Source of the DNA: Sarcocystis neurona
Taxonomy: Eukaryota; Apicomplexa; Conoidasida; Eucoccidiorida; Sarcocystidae
Direction: 5' to 3'
Assembly (NCBI GenBank): GCA_000727475.1
Contig: KL647299.1
Coordinates: forward strand, 2,937,114-3,001,113
DNA length: 64,000 bases
Shown: one piece after another, positions 1 through 14,300 of the stretch
Layout of the letters: each line of letters begins with the position of its first letter
Numbering within the stretch: the stretch's first letter is position 1
Notes under the pieces: generated by a model
What the model was told of the DNA's origin: nothing
Seen by the model: the letters and a program-made list of their open reading frames with translations, nothing else
Database searches by the model: none
Position numbers and translations under genes: made by a program

Positions 1-27
1 CTGCTGCCGCTGCTGCTCTCGTCTGCT

Positions 28-215
28 GCTGCTGCTGCTTCTGCGGTTCCTGCTGCTGCTGCTGCTTCTGCGGTTCCTGCTGCTGCTGCTGCTTCTGCGG
101 TTCCTGCTGCTGCTGCTGCTTCTGCGGTTCCTGCTGCTGCTGCTTCTGCTGTTCCTGCTGCTGCTGTTGCTGCTTCCGCTGTTCCTGGTGCTGCTGTTGT
201 TGCTTCTGCTGCTGT
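28..215 (+). repeat. 27-bp CTG-rich minisatellite at the window edge
   Basis: A unit containing GTTCCTGCTGCTGCTG and CTTCTGCG recurs about five times, exact at first and decaying after about 150. The period is 27 bases, a multiple of three. In frame +1 it would read as repeats of Val-Pro plus alanines and Ser-Ala. Period conservation is compatible with coding use, but no conserved domain is next to it. Confidence 0.7.
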
Positions 216-596
216 TCGTGCGCTCTGCCGCTGTGGCTTCTTCTGCTTTTCCGTTACTACTGCTGATTCCGCTTCTTCTGTTCCTCGTGTTTCTTCTGGG
301 TCTTTGTTCTCCGTCTGGTGCACGGCTGTTCCTTCTTCTTCTTCCTCTCCTCTTTCGTCTTCGCCGTTTGTAGAAGCCCGCGACTTCACTTCTTGGGCCT
401 TCGTGCTGCTGTTGGTGCTGCTGCTGCCGCCGTGCTCTGCTGCTGTTCTTTTCTTCCACTTTATATTCCTGCCTGTCCCCCGCGTTCGTCTCCTTCGCTC
501 TTTGCTGCTGCTGCTGTGGCAGATCCTGCGAGGGGGCGTTGGGCAGCGCGCGCGCGTGCTGCTGGTGAAGCCACCCACCGCTGCTTCCTCCGGCAG

Positions 597-946
597 ATGG
601 ACAGTCCGCCTGCTGCAGGAAGAGCAGCAACAGCAGCAGGAAGAAGAGCAGGCTGCAGCAGACGGCACAGACAGCAGCAGCAGCAGAAGCACGAGAGCAA
701 CGCCAAGAGAAAAAGAAAAAGGCAGAGGGGAAACAGCAGCAGCAAGAGCAGGAGGACGTGCAGGAGAAGGAGGAGGAGCAGCAGCAGGAGCAGCAGCAGG
801 AGCAGCAACAGCAGCAGAAGCAGCAGCACACAACAGCAGAAGAAGATGGGAAGGACAGAAAGAAGAAGAAGCTAACTCCAGGAGACCTGCAGCAGCAGCA
901 GCTTTTTCTCTTCGAGATCCAAGAGCAGCAGCACGCGATCCTATAA
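597..946 (+). CDS. possible 3'-terminal exon of an unrecognised gene
   Basis: One frame (codons starting at 599) stays open and ends at a stop at 944-946. It has the look of a charged C-terminal tail: a Lys-rich stretch (REQRQEKKKKAEGK), a Gln/Glu-rich stretch, then a more ordinary end (LTPGDLQQQQLFLFEIQEQQ) before the stop. An AG acceptor preceded by a pyrimidine-rich run sits just before 597. Frame +1 is also open from base 1 to about 1515, because CAG/CTG triplets contain no stops, so frame choice is not certain. I do not recognise the protein. It would be the end of a + strand gene starting left of the window, separate from the IF-2 gene downstream. Confidence 0.4.
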
Positions 947-3900
947 TGGCCAGCGGAGTTTCTCTTTCCTTTGATAAATGTGAGACATACTTTATACGTC
1001 TCTCTCCTTTTCTTTTCCTTCTCCTGATGTCTGCATGCAGCCGGAGAATATCAGGCGTCCCACACACATATATAGGAACATCTATCTATTCAAGAGGACT
1101 CAGAAGGGCCCAAGGCTTGCTTTTCCTTCTCTCTGAATCTACAAACGTATATACATACATGTCTACATATACACACCCATATACATATATCTATATCCAT
1201 ACATTTATGTATATACATATACTTCCATATATATACATCCATACACATACATACATATGCATATATATATATACACATATCCATACATATACATACATAC
1301 ATCCATACACATCCATACACATCCATACACATCCATATACATACATACATACATATATACATACATACATATATACATACATATATACATACATACACAT
1401 ATGCATATCTATCTATCTACCTGTATATGTATACCACGGAAGAGAGGCCCTTCGTCTTCACCTAAATGATATACGTGTATATAGGTGTGTCCATACTGAA
1501 TATATCTACACATAAAAGTGCACATATATATAATGGATTAAGAGAGAGAAAGGGAAACACAGATATTGAAGGCCTTCATATATTTTCACATATATACGGG
1601 TGTGTCCATCTTCGTCTCTATATCAACTGAAGAAGAGGTATATATATACCGCAGAGGTGAACAGACTGATATAGGGGAGCAGAGACACATAAAACACACA
1701 CATACAAAGACAAGCATATATATGTTGGAAGTATAGAGACAAAACGGGTGATGAAACCTCTACATGTACTATCTATGTATAGTTTATATATTCATGAATA
1801 CACATATGTATGGAAACGATATATATATGTATGTGTATATATATAGGATATAGAGGCAGGGGGGAGACAGCGGGAGAAGAGGGGAAGTCGGGGCGCGCAA
1901 GACGGGTGGTGGAAATTTATTTTTTGCGTTTTCGAAGGTTTGCATCGGCGTCTCTGCGCGAGGATATCCGCATGAAAGTATAGACACACATACATGCATG
2001 CATGCATATACATACACGCATGCATGCATGCATATTTGTGTGTACCGTTGGTACACTTCCCTGTCTTTCTCTCTCTGTGTATGTGTGTTTTCTTTACGTA
2101 CGTATATAAGTGTCTGGCTTCCTCTGCCTTAATATATGAATATTTCTCTCCATTTAACATATATATCTGCTCGTCGCATTCTCTCTACGTCTCCTGTCGC
2201 CCAGAAATGTGCATGCGATTAACTCCCCGTATTTCTCCGTCACCCGCTCTGTATCAAGTCGGCCTATATACCCGTATGTATTGCCCTGGAGACATTTCTA
2301 CCATATACATATTTCATCTCTTCCCGTTTCTCTCTCTATATGTGCTATATACGTATCTACAAATATATATATTCTTGTAGGCAATTGAGTGATATATATA
2401 TGTGTGTATTGTGTGGGGGTGTGTCTGTATACACATATACGTGCATATATAGGGAGAGATGTCTGCAGACTCCTCGATGAATATATGCGTTATTTCTGTC
2501 TCTTTTTTGCTTTCCCCGTCTTTGAAATATATATATTTATATGTGGACGTCTCCACTACCCCGACGTCTCGATATATATATATATATATGCATGCACATA
2601 CTTCGTTTCTTTCTGTTTTCTTCTCTCTTCAGTATATACGTATATCTATCTATCTATCTGTCTATATATATGTGTGGGTGTGTTTGTATATATGTGTGTG
2701 TATATATGCGTGTCTCGTTGCACAGGTAAAATGGACTCTTCTGCGTGTGTGTATTACGCGTCTCTGTCTCTGTATCTCTCTCCGGCTATCTCTCTGTCTT
2801 CAACACAACGGTGCGACGTATTGACTTCTCTTCCGTACTCTCGTTTGCTCTCCGTTTCTGTAGGTGGTAATATATATTCACGTTTATACGCAGAAATGTA
2901 TATATATGTTATGATGCAGACAGTGACAAAAGGGAGACGTGAGTAGTATGCTGCTCTGTAGAAGTGTGTCAGAGTGAAGTGGGACGACCCGACCTGCGAC
3001 GGCTGCGTAGCTGCTGCCGCACCTGCTGTCCTGCTACTGCTGTTGTCCCGCTGCTGCTGCCTGCTGATGTGCTGCTGCTGTTCTGCTGCTGCTGTCCTGC
3101 TGCTGCTGTCCTGCTGCTGCTGACGTGCTGCTGCTGTCTGCTGCTGCTGCTGACGTGCTGCTGCTGTCCTGCTGCTGCTGCTGACGTGCTGCTGCTGTTC
3201 TGCTGCTGCTGCTGACGTGCTGCTGCTGTTCTGCTGCTGCTGCTGACGTGCTGCTACTGTTCTGCTGCTGCTGCTGACGTGCTGCGGCTGTTCTGCTGCT
3301 GCTGCTGTCCTGCTGCTGCTATGGTGCTGCAGCGGAGGCGGAGGATAGTGCGCTGGTGCCATTTTTGGGAGAGGAAGAGGAAGCGACTGCTGCTTCCTTG
3401 CTGCACGTCGGCGAAGAAGGTAGGACAGCAGCAGCAGCAGCAGAAACGAAGTGAAACAAGATGCAGAGAAAGTCACGGAATGAAGAGAGGGAAGAGAACA
3501 CATGAGAGTTGAAAGGCCGACGACGGGTTCGCTCATTTTCTTTCTCAGCAAACATACTGCAGCAGATACGCTGCGAAGAGACGGAGACAGGAAGAGGACA
3601 GCGAAGGGAGACACGGGGGAGAAGGGAATGCGGCGAGGGAAACGGGGAGACGGAGACACAAAAGACGAAGGCAGAGAGATAAAGGGAGGCAACACAGAGA
3701 GACAAACGTACACAGAGGAGAAGATGAAAAGAATCCCTATTGAAGAAGATATGTGTAGAGGGGCAGGAAGAGAAGGAGGAAGTTGTCTGCGCGGCGCCTT
3801 CTCTTGCGCATGCAGCAGCAGCAGCGGATCAGCAGTCGTGCAGACAGACGCTCGGGCGCACGTTGCTGTGGACCCTTTTCGACAATTTTCTTCTCTTTCC

Positions 3901-4540
3901 ACATAAATAGAAAAGAAGAAGAAAGCATGCATTCTTGCCCTGTTATACATATGTGTGTGTGTGTACACATATATATATATATATATATATAAGCAAGCAC
4001 ACGTGTGTACTTATGTGCATACGTAGACAGCAGCAGCCACGCGCCTCTCCCCATATCTCTCTCCATATATATATGTATGTGTTGCTCTGTCTCTCTGTCC
4101 ACGTATATATAAATGGATACGTTTTCACAAATACTTACTTTTCTCTACACACGACTTTGTTTCTTTCTCTTTATCCCTCCCTCTTTCTGTATACATATAT
4201 ATATATATGTGTGTTCCTCTCTGTGTCTCCCTGTCTCTGTCTCCCTGTCTCCGTCTCTCTCTCTCTCTATATGTATATTTGTGTCTCTCTCTTTCTCTTT
4301 GTTTCTCGGCTTTCTCTCTCTCTCTCTATATATATATATTTGTATTTCTCTCTGTCCGCATGCGTACATTTCCCTCTCTCCGTGTACACATAGACATATA
4401 TATATATATATATGTTTGCATAGTTCTCTTCATCTCTGTACATATATGTATATATATACATATGCGTACTTCCCTTCATCCATATATATATGTATATGTG
4501 TATACTTCCCTCCCTGTACATATATACCTCTACCTCGCAG
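947..4540 (+). other. spacer and probable 5' region of the IF-2 gene, no confident exon
   Basis: The stretch is dominated by CA/TA microsatellite (about 1140-1440 and 2380-2700), TCTC-rich runs (4140-4400) and a 31-bp CTG minisatellite at 3121-3320. Long frames here encode only Tyr/Ile/Cys/His or Ser/Leu runs that follow the microsatellite. The first exon of the IF-2 gene, with its start codon and organelle-targeting peptide, should lie here or use an ATG I cannot single out. TGCATG palindromes cluster at 1992-2035. Confidence 0.5.
3121..3320 (+). repeat. 31-bp CTG/ACGTG minisatellite
   Basis: TGACGTG recurs at 3121, 3151, 3182, 3213, 3244 and 3275, so the period is 30-31 bases with CTG triplets between. 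A 31-base period changes reading frame at every copy. This argues against coding use, although a 404-codon frame stays open across it on the minus strand (2754-3968). Confidence 0.8.
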
Positions 4541-5397
4541 GGACGTCTGCTTTTTTTGCTGCTTCTCTGATCTGCGACTTGTGTTTTCTGCCTGTCGAAG
4601 AGGACGACGCAGCAACGCTGTCGCAGGGACGTCGCCGGAGGAGACGCTGGCGCGAGGAACGGCGGCGCAGCAGCAGCAGCAGGGCAGCGGCAGCAGCAGG
4701 AAAAGAGAATGAAGACGGGGAAGAAGAAGAAGACGAAGACGAAGAGAGACGAAGACGAAGCAAAGAAGGAGGAGAATGGGAAGGGCGAAGGAAACGAAAT
4801 ATAAAGACCGCAGAGGAAGAGGAGGAAGAAGAAGAAACAGCAGCTGAGACGAGGCTCGAAGAGCAGCAGCAGGAGTTGCTGCGGCGCTTCCGAGGTGGAC
4901 CTGCAGGAAGGGGGAAAGCAGCAGCAGCAGCAGCGGCTGAAAAAGCAGGTAAACAGAGGAAGACAAGGGCCGAGGAAGAAAAAGAAGAAGAAGGAAAAGC
5001 AGCAGAAATTGGGGAAGAAGCTGCAGCGGGCACCTCCCGCGCGGCGGTTGTGTGCGTCTTGGGCCACGTGGACCACGGGAAGACGACGCTGCTGCAGGCG
5101 CTGAAGCTGCAGGCCTTGCTCCTGATGCAGCAGCAACAGCAGCAGAAAGAAAGGGAAGAGGAGAGGCACGAGCAGCAGCAGCAGGGAGAAGCAGAAGAAG
5201 AGGAACAGGAGAACGATGAGCAGGCAGACGAGGAAGAGGAGACCAACAAGCAGCAGCAAGAAGAGAAGGGCACAAGGAAGGAACCGCAGCGCTGCAGGCG
5301 TCAAAAAGCAGCAGCAACATCTATCAACTGGGACAAAGAATTGCGACGTCCCTTTCAAGAAGAAGGCAACATTACCCAACGGCTTTCTATCTTTCAG
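4541..5397 (+). CDS. IF-2 exon: charged linker and G1 motif
   Basis: The exon starts after a plausible acceptor (CTCTACCTCGCAG) or slightly later. It codes for an Arg/Glu/Gln-rich low-complexity linker of about 165 residues, then [20 protein letters not shown] with the P-loop at about 5040-5095. A second Gln/Glu-rich insertion splits the G domain. The exon ends with [13 protein letters not shown] (IF-2 consensus GGITQHIGAYQ). The donor GT is at 5398 and the phase is 0. The insertion between the P-loop and switch I is much longer than in bacteria. Confidence 0.85.
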
Positions 5398-8300
5398 GTC
5401 ACCTTCCCACCTCCACATATATATATATATATATATGTACAACAAACAGAAAAAAATATATACATACATATATGTACGTATATGTGTATAGTCACAAATA
5501 CATATATATAGAGAGAGACAGCTCTATGTATATGTGTATACTCATACATATATATATTGAAATATAAATATGTAAGTATATACTACTATGGGGGTCGCAT
5601 GCATATATGGATATATGTGTTTCTTCTGTATATATGTATGTGGAAGGTGCATGCAGATATTGATAAATATGTGTTTGATCGACGGGAGAGTGACACATGT
5701 GATTGTTTGTATTTCCCATTCTTCTCCGAAGAGCATGTGGTTGGAATTCTTCAGTTTTATATCGATAAACAGAAAGTCAGGAACAGAAAGAGAGGAAATG
5801 CAAGAGAAGCAGACAGCAAAAAGCCGACGGTTTCATCTGCATGCACGTGAGTCGATCTACTACTAACGAGGGACACGCCGAAGTATACATACATACGTAT
5901 ATATCCATATATATACATACACATACACATATATACATATACTCATCTACTCTTGCATACATATATACATCTACATATATACGTATACACATGTATGTGT
6001 ATATGCGTATACACGTATGTACATATATACATATACCCATATACATATATGCATATACATGTATACATATATATATACCTATATACATATATACGCATGT
6101 ACATATACATACATATACATATACCCATATACACACATATATATATATGTATATATATACACACCCATATACATATATGCGCATGTACACATACATATGT
6201 ATACATATACCCATATACATATATACGCATATACACATAGATATATACATATACACATATATACATTTGTATATATATATATGTATGTACATATATACAT
6301 ATACATATATACATGTGTACGTGGATATATACATGTACATATATATATATATATATGTATGCGCACACACGTGTGTACATATATAGATATACCCACACAC
6401 ATATATACGCACGTACATATACATAAACACATATTCCCATATACATATATACGCATGTACATATACACATATACACATATATACATATATACATATAATA
6501 CATAGATATATAGACACATATATACATATATGCTCATGTACATGTATATATATATATGCATAGATATGTATATATAATATGATTTGTAAGTGCGCGTGAG
6601 TGACTACGGAAGAGTTTTTGAAGAGTTCTTTTTCGAGAAATTAAATCTTTTTGCAACAGAAAAAACCCACGTACATCTACACGACATTCTTCCGGTGTAC
6701 ATACACTCCGCGAAAAATCTGTCGATGCGTCCATTTATTAATCCGCTTCTCTATATCTGTGTATCTACTAAAATCTATTTATTAATCTATATCTATATTT
6801 ACCTACATCTATATCTATATCTATATCTACGTATTTATATCTATATGTATATCCATATCTATAACTATATATATATCTATGTCTATCTATATATATACAC
6901 ACAACGGATACAGATATATATATATGTATATCCATGTGTGCCTGTATATAGCTATCTATCTATTTATCTATCTATCTATCCATATCTCACTGTTTATCTA
7001 TCTATGTGTCCCTCTGTGTTTACATGTCTGTCTATATACATGTATGTATACATATATCTCTCTTAGTATATATGCGGGGTCGGGAAGGAGAAACCCTTGC
7101 ACTTGTGTGTATGTGTGTGTGTGTTTGGAGTGTACGTACACGGCGGGTCTGTTGCGTGCAGCTGGCGATGCCCGAGAACTTCTCTTCTGCAGCGTCGAAC
7201 GGCAGCAGCAGCACCAGCAGCAAGAGCAGCAAGACCAGCAGCAGGAGCGCAGGTGCAGATTGTGGAGGAAGGAAAATGAAGTCCGTCACATTCGTCGATA
7301 CGCCCGGGCATGGGGCCTTCGAGGAAATGAGAAGTCGCGCTGCTGCTGCTGCTGATGTTGCTGTTCTTGCGGTTGCTGTTGACCAGGGACTGCAGCAGGA
7401 AACGTACAGAAGCATCCAGGTGCCACAGAAAGAGAGACACCGAAGCAACTTCCTCATAAACGCGCGCACTTTTCCACTTTTGCTGCGCCTGTGTCTCCGT
7501 CTCCTCCTCCTCCTGTCTCTCTCTGTGCTGCTGCTGTGTCTCCCTGTCTTCCTCCGTCTCCGTGTCTCGCTCTCCCCAGGCTGCGGATCGCCGCACTCCG
7601 GCCCTACATGTATGTATGTATATGCAGATGAGTATGTGTATATATACATATATACATATGTATATATATGCATATAGATATATGGATATGGATAGGTATA
7701 TGTGTATATATTCCTATCTATCTATCTATCTGTCTATATCTATATGTATGTATATATGTGTGTGGGTATAAATATTAGTGCTTCTACATGTATTTGCATA
7801 CATACTTTTGTATACATATAAATAGACAGAAAGACACAGAGGGAGAAAAAACGAGAAAACTGATGTATATCTATGTATACTAATATATACAGAATCTGTC
7901 TCCGTATCCGTTAACTCATATATATATATATATTTGTAAATGTACGTATGGATATATACACTCGTATCCGTATGAGTATATATATATATATGCGTACACA
8001 CACGTAGACAGAGAGAGCGTGAGAGGGAGAAAGTGATCTGATATATATATATATGTGTATATATATGTGTATATATTTGTATCTGTGTATGTATCTGTCT
8101 ATCTATATATATATATGTATGGAAACGTATGTGTATCTATATGTGCGTATATATATGTATGTATACTTATATACCTCTATGTATATGCCTGCATATATAT
8201 AGAGAGAGAGAGAGCATATATACATGCATATATGTATATTTATATGACAATGTATGTATGTCTATATATATGTGTATATATGCGTAGATACATAGACATG

Positions 8301-11300
8301 TGCGTATCTTTATATATATAGATAGACAGAGAGACAGCTGATGCATATGTATATACATTTATATATAAATATTTATTTATTTATATGTATATGTGTCTGC
8401 GTCTATCTTTATATCCGTTTCTGTCACTCCCTTTCTGTCGAAGCGTATATGTATTTCTACGTATACGCGTATATATACACTAATATATATACGTGTATAC
8501 ATATACATATATATATGTATGGACAGAGAGAGAGAGAGATGTATGGGTATGAAAATGATGTAGGTGAGAGTGAAATTGTTTGAGGTGGAAATCCGTTTGT
8601 TTGAGAAATTCCCATTTTCCTTGCTGTTGTGTGTTACGGGCGTCGGTGATGTCCCCTGGTCTTCTGCGCTGCATATATTCTCTCTACCTCTATGTCCGCG
8701 TCTATGTATGAGAGATATATATACGCACCAATTGAAGTAGAGCCTCTGCAGTAGAGGGAAGGGGGGCATATCTGTCCATCTCTATTTTATCCAGAAAGTC
8801 ACACACACACACACACACATGCATGCATATATATACACATCCATATGCGCACTTGCGCATGCATATGCATGCACCCCCCCCCATCTATACAGATATCCGT
8901 ATATATATGTACGTTGATCTAGGTAAACATTCACATACATATATGTATATATTCAGTAGACATACGTACGTATCTCTCTCTATATATGCACATATATGTA
9001 TATAAAGGAGCACATATATATGTACATATATCCCCCCCCCTATGCATGTATACATAGATATATATATGTGTGTGAATACTGCGATAGACGTAGACACGTA
9101 CACATACACATAGATATAGAAACGCATATATATATCGATGTGGAGGTGTGTGTTGCCTGGGGTGGATTCTTCTCTAGGAAGGAAGAACTTTTTCATCTTC
9201 ATAAATGATGGTCGTCTACAACCACTGCAGTGAACTACTGCTGGTCCACGCGGCAGATGTCTCCGTGCCACGTCTCCGTCTCCGGTCTGTGCAAGTCCCC
9301 GTCTCTGTCTCGTCTCCCTGCTGACTTCCCTTTCCGTCCTACCCGCCCCGTCTCCGATCTTCTCTCTTTCTTCTTCCTCGAGAACTCTTCCTATCTCTGC
9401 GTCTCCATCTTCGCTTCGAACTGCTGCCCCTGCTGCGCTCTTCGCGGCGCTCCTCGGGTGGTCCGCTTCCTGGTCTCCGTGTCTCGTCTCCTCCGCGTCT
9501 CCCTTCTCGTCTCGCCTCCGTCTAATCCCCGTCTCGTCGCCCCCCACTCGTGTCTCCTTCTTTCTGCCTTCTGGCTGCTGCCGCTTCTTCTCGCGTGCTT
9601 CCTGCAGCTCTGTCGCCGCCACGGCATTCCGCTGCTTGTCGCCCTCACTAAGCGCGGCCGTCTGTTCCCCGCGCCGTCCTCGGTCCTGCCTTCTTCGTTT
9701 TCTTCGTTTTCCGCGCCCCCTGTCTCTCCGGGAGAAGGTGCGTCTCCGTCTGCTCTGCTGCAGCAGCAGCAAGGGGTGATGATGGAGGACCGGCGAGTGA
9801 GGCGCGTGCTGCAGCAGCTCGCAGCAGCAGGCGTTGTGGTGGAGAACATGGGAGGAGACGTCCAGGTGGGGCTGCTGGATGCCAAGGAAGTGGTTGACTC
9901 GTTTATGTCCGCTTCGCTCTTGAAAAACGAGGACAGTCGAAGGGAGGCCACCGCGAGCGCTTCCCCACATGCAACTGTCTCGAGCCGAGCAGCAGCAAGC
10001 CAAGCCACCGGAACAAGAAAACGAGGAGAAGACGAGGAAGCGAGAGATCGAGACGACGCCGAAGAAGAAGAAGAGCACGTAGGAGGGAGGGGGCACTTTG
10101 CTTGGAGAGAGCTGCAAGACTTCATCGAGAAGTTGCTGCTTGAAGCCGAGCTGCTGCAGCTGCAAACGCACCCCACGCGCCCGGCCGAGGGAGTTGTCCT
10201 CGAGTCCTACATACAAATCGGCAGAGGCGGCTGTCTTGCTGTTCTCATCAAAGAAGGAATTCTCAAGTAACCCCCCCCACCCCACCCCACACGCACATGC
10301 AGCCGAAGAAGTACTTCTTCCCCCCCCCACCCCACCCCACACACACATGCAGCCGAAGAAGGACTTCCTTTCGTCTTCCTCTTCTGCGCATGCAGCCACA
10401 CATACGCACACACATACGGGGGTGAAACACGTGCGTCTGTCTCGCATGTCTCCTCCCCCGCTGGCGTCTCCGTCTCGCCCGCGTCTGTCTCCCTGTCTCG
10501 TCTCCGTGTCTCCTGTTTCTCCCCTCTGCTGCTGCTCCCCCCCTGTCTCCCCTCTTCTCTCTGTCTCCTTTTTGAGGCCGTTCCGATCTCATAATCTACA
10601 CATACGCATATATTCCACGCATATATATTCATGTGTAGAAAGGTGGGGTCTCTATATGTACGGGGTGTGGGGTGTAGGCGCCTCGGAGACGGAGACGGAG
10701 ACACAGAGATACACGCACGTCCTACGTAGTGGGCAGGCTCGCTGTCTCACTATCCCTTTCCACACGATTTCTCATCAAGTACACACACATATATATATTA
10801 GGCAATGAATATATGGAGGTATATGCCCATGGGTGTATATATAGAGTCTGGCGGTAGCACGGACATGTGTGTAGAACAGATACGGGTAGAGATACGTCCG
10901 TCACGCCCAGGCAGTATAGACACACGCAGATCAACACGGAGAAGAGAAGAAAAAAAGAAGTTGGGGAGAATACGAGGAAATATGAGAAACGAACGATGTG
11001 CAGGAAGAGAAGCACGGGGAACAAATCGAGAACAACGAGGGGCAGAAGGCGCTGCTCTTCGTCTCTCCCTCCCCACACACAGCAGCCGACACCGCAGCCA
11101 TACACCGCACCTGCACACATCGCCGCGCAGCGAGTCTGCCGCCTTTACTCATAAATATTTTTGCTGTTAGCACTATATGGACTTCACTTCATATACATAC
11201 GTGCGCTCCGGATCTACACATATGTATATATATAAATATATATATACATCTGCGTCCCGGTCTCTGTGTATAGGTGTACACGAGGACGTATATTACTCTG

Positions 11301-14300
11301 TGAACGACTGCGAACACTCACATATATGCATATATTTATATATTTATATATGTATATATTTGTATCTGTTTATATATCTATCTGCCTGCGAATGTGTCTG
11401 CCTGTCTCTCCCTTCTCTTTCTCTCTCTGTGCCTGGGCACAAATATATATATATATATATGTCCATACGTGTATGCGTAGACACGTCTGTACAATCGTAT
11501 GTAGATATGTATACCTCTATCTGCTCACAAATATTTACATACATGTGGATCTTACGATATATATCAGGGCATGTATACATGTATATATATATTATTCTCT
11601 GCATATAAATTAATACTTATATGTATCTCTGTGTATAGATGTGTATTAGATATATAAATAGTCAAAGCGATTGTGTGGAGTGAACTTTGCAGCTGCCACT
11701 CGCGATTCTTCCGCTTCTGCTGCCCCCCGTTCCTCCCGCTCCTGTCGCAACCTCTGCTCTGCTGCTGCTGCTGCGATCTCTGCTCTGCTGCTGCTGCTAG
11801 TGTTCTCTTCCTGCTGCTGCTGTTGCGACCTCTGATCTGCTGCTGCTACTCTTTTTCTCTCTGCTCCTCTCCTGCTTCTGCTGCTGCTGCACGCGTTCTC
11901 CTGTCCTGCTGCTGCGGCTGTTCTGTGAAGAAGCTGCGTCCCGGCTTCTTCGCGTGGCCCATTGCTACGACGCCTCTGCTGCTTCGCCGCTGCTGGTGTT
12001 CGTGTACGGCTTCTTCGATGCTGCTTCTTCTTCTGCTGCTTCCTCTTTTGCTACTTCCTCTTTTGCTGCTTCTGCTGCTGCGTCGCTCTCCCTCCTCTCC
12101 TGCTTTTGCCGCTGCTGCTGCTGCATCGCTTTGCTTCTTTGCTGTTTTTTTTGTTTCTTGTCAAGAGAAGGAGACTTCGCGGTCGCTGGGGCCTGCATGA
12201 GGCGAGTGCGCCGCATGCGCCTGAAGGGCACTGCTGCAACTCGTTCCTGTCTTAGCAGCAGCAGTTGCAGCACCAGCAAGAAAAAGAGGAATAGCAGCAG
12301 CAATTCTGAATCTATCGTCGAGCGTGCAGTCGCAGGGGATGTTGTCGAACTCTGCGGATTTGCTGCCGAAGATCTGCCTCTCCCGGGAGAAATGCTGCTC
12401 GCTTTTGATAGTGAGAAAGAAAGCGCTGCTCTGGCCAGTGTAAGTCGCGATGTGCATGCAACGCCCACCAGGTCGACATGCGCGGGAAAAGCAGCAGCAG
12501 CAACTGCAGCAGCAGCAGCAACTGCAGCAGCAGCAGCAACATCCACATATGCGAGCCCACCGATGACCCCCCAGCAATTCACCGCGCACCCAAAGCAACA
12601 GCAGCAGCAGCAGAGCCGCAGAAACAGCAGCAGCAGCAGAGCGGCAGGAAGAGCAGCAGCAGCGCCGCAAGAACAGCAAATGCAGCGGCCTCAGGACACC
12701 TGCACCAGCGGCAACAGTCCTAGACGCAGCGCAGCAGCAGCAGAGCCGGGGTGCAGCAGCAACAGCAGCATCGACCCCAGGACAGACACAGCAGCAGCAA
12801 AGTGGGGTGAAGCACCCCAGGAGCAGCACAGAAGAAGCAGGAGAAGCAAAAGGCGAGAGAGAATCTGTGCGAAGACTGCTGCGGCTACTTGCGGGGTCTA
12901 TTTCTTGGCTGCTTCTCACACATGCGCATGCAGCGCCTCCGTGACGCAGGCGACTCCTCGTCGACTTAGAAATATCACTCGACTGCTGTCCACCGCCCCA
13001 CACCGTCTCCGGCGGGAAAAGTTTTATAGAGTTTGCATGCGTAGACCATAACACACCCACGCAGATGATCAAACCAAAAAGAAAATGGAGAGCGACATGC
13101 CCCGGCATGCCCCTTTCCTTTTTTGCAGCTCGCCACTCCATCTGTGGCCATTTCCAGAGGCCTACATACATACACGCACATGCATATATACACGTGTGCT
13201 TGTGTATGAGTATATCTGTCAACATACCTACGTACAGGAGAGCCTCTATATACGTATATATATGTATCTAACTCTCTCTATGAATATATATATATATATG
13301 TGTATATGTGTCCCTCTATCCATACACACATGCATATATATATATACATATGCGTATCCCCCTGCCTCTTTCTATATATTTCTACGTCTCTGCGTATGGA
13401 CGTATGTGTGTATAAGCATATTCATGTATATATATATGTGTGGATATATATGTAGGTATAGATAGGTTTGTATACGTATATATATATATATGTGTATATG
13501 CATTTTTGTGTGGATAGGGGGATCGCGATACCGTTCCCGCATATATTTGGGCACGTCCGTGTTTTCGAGTCAGCAGCACATGGATGCCTGGCATCGATGA
13601 GTCTACGAAAGCCTCTATATACAAATGTACATATATATGCGTTTTAGTAGATTTCCACATTCACAGATATATACGAGAAAGTGTATACTTGTTCATGGAC
13701 AGAGTCACTTGTATTCATCTATTGGTGGCGCATGCACACCAATATACACATATATATATTTATATGTGGATATGTCTTAGATCTACAGTATAAACATAAA
13801 AGATGCATGCACATATTTATATTCATAGATACTCAAATATTCCCCTGTATATGTATATATTTGTGTTTGTATGTGGTAGATGTCCACTACTTTATCGAAG
13901 TGTACCTAGAGGTATATTCACAGTGATACATGCATATAATTTTATATATTTGTGCATATCATACATATATATGGATTTATATACATACATATATATATAT
14001 GGATACCCCTATGTGCTTGGTAGATTCATATATACACATATATCTATATGTGTATATGTAATTACTCAGACAGATGTATTTATATACATATATATATGTC
14101 TACTGATGCCCAATAAATACACACATATACGTATATATCTATATATATATCTGTAGATTTCTATTCATCCTCCATATATCTATCTATACATATATATATA
14201 CTTATCTAGGCAGGCAAATAGGTATACGTATATGCCCCGAGTGCACCAATATATACATATATATATACATATATATGTACATATGTATATGTATGTCGGT

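Noticed and set aside
2754..3968. 404-codon minus-strand frame
   Set aside because: It stays open mainly because of CTG and TCTC repeats; the internal repeat has a 31-base period that would shift frame at each copy, and no conserved segment is seen.
4267..5469. Long Leu/Phe/Cys-rich minus-strand frames opposite the IF-2 P-loop exon
   Set aside because: They are antisense of the Gln/Glu-rich coding strand; the + strand carries the GTPase motifs.
5777..6561. Overlapping frames of 160-246 codons on both strands
   Set aside because: They are translations of TA/CA microsatellite (Tyr, Ile, Cys, His, Val only) inside an IF-2 intron.
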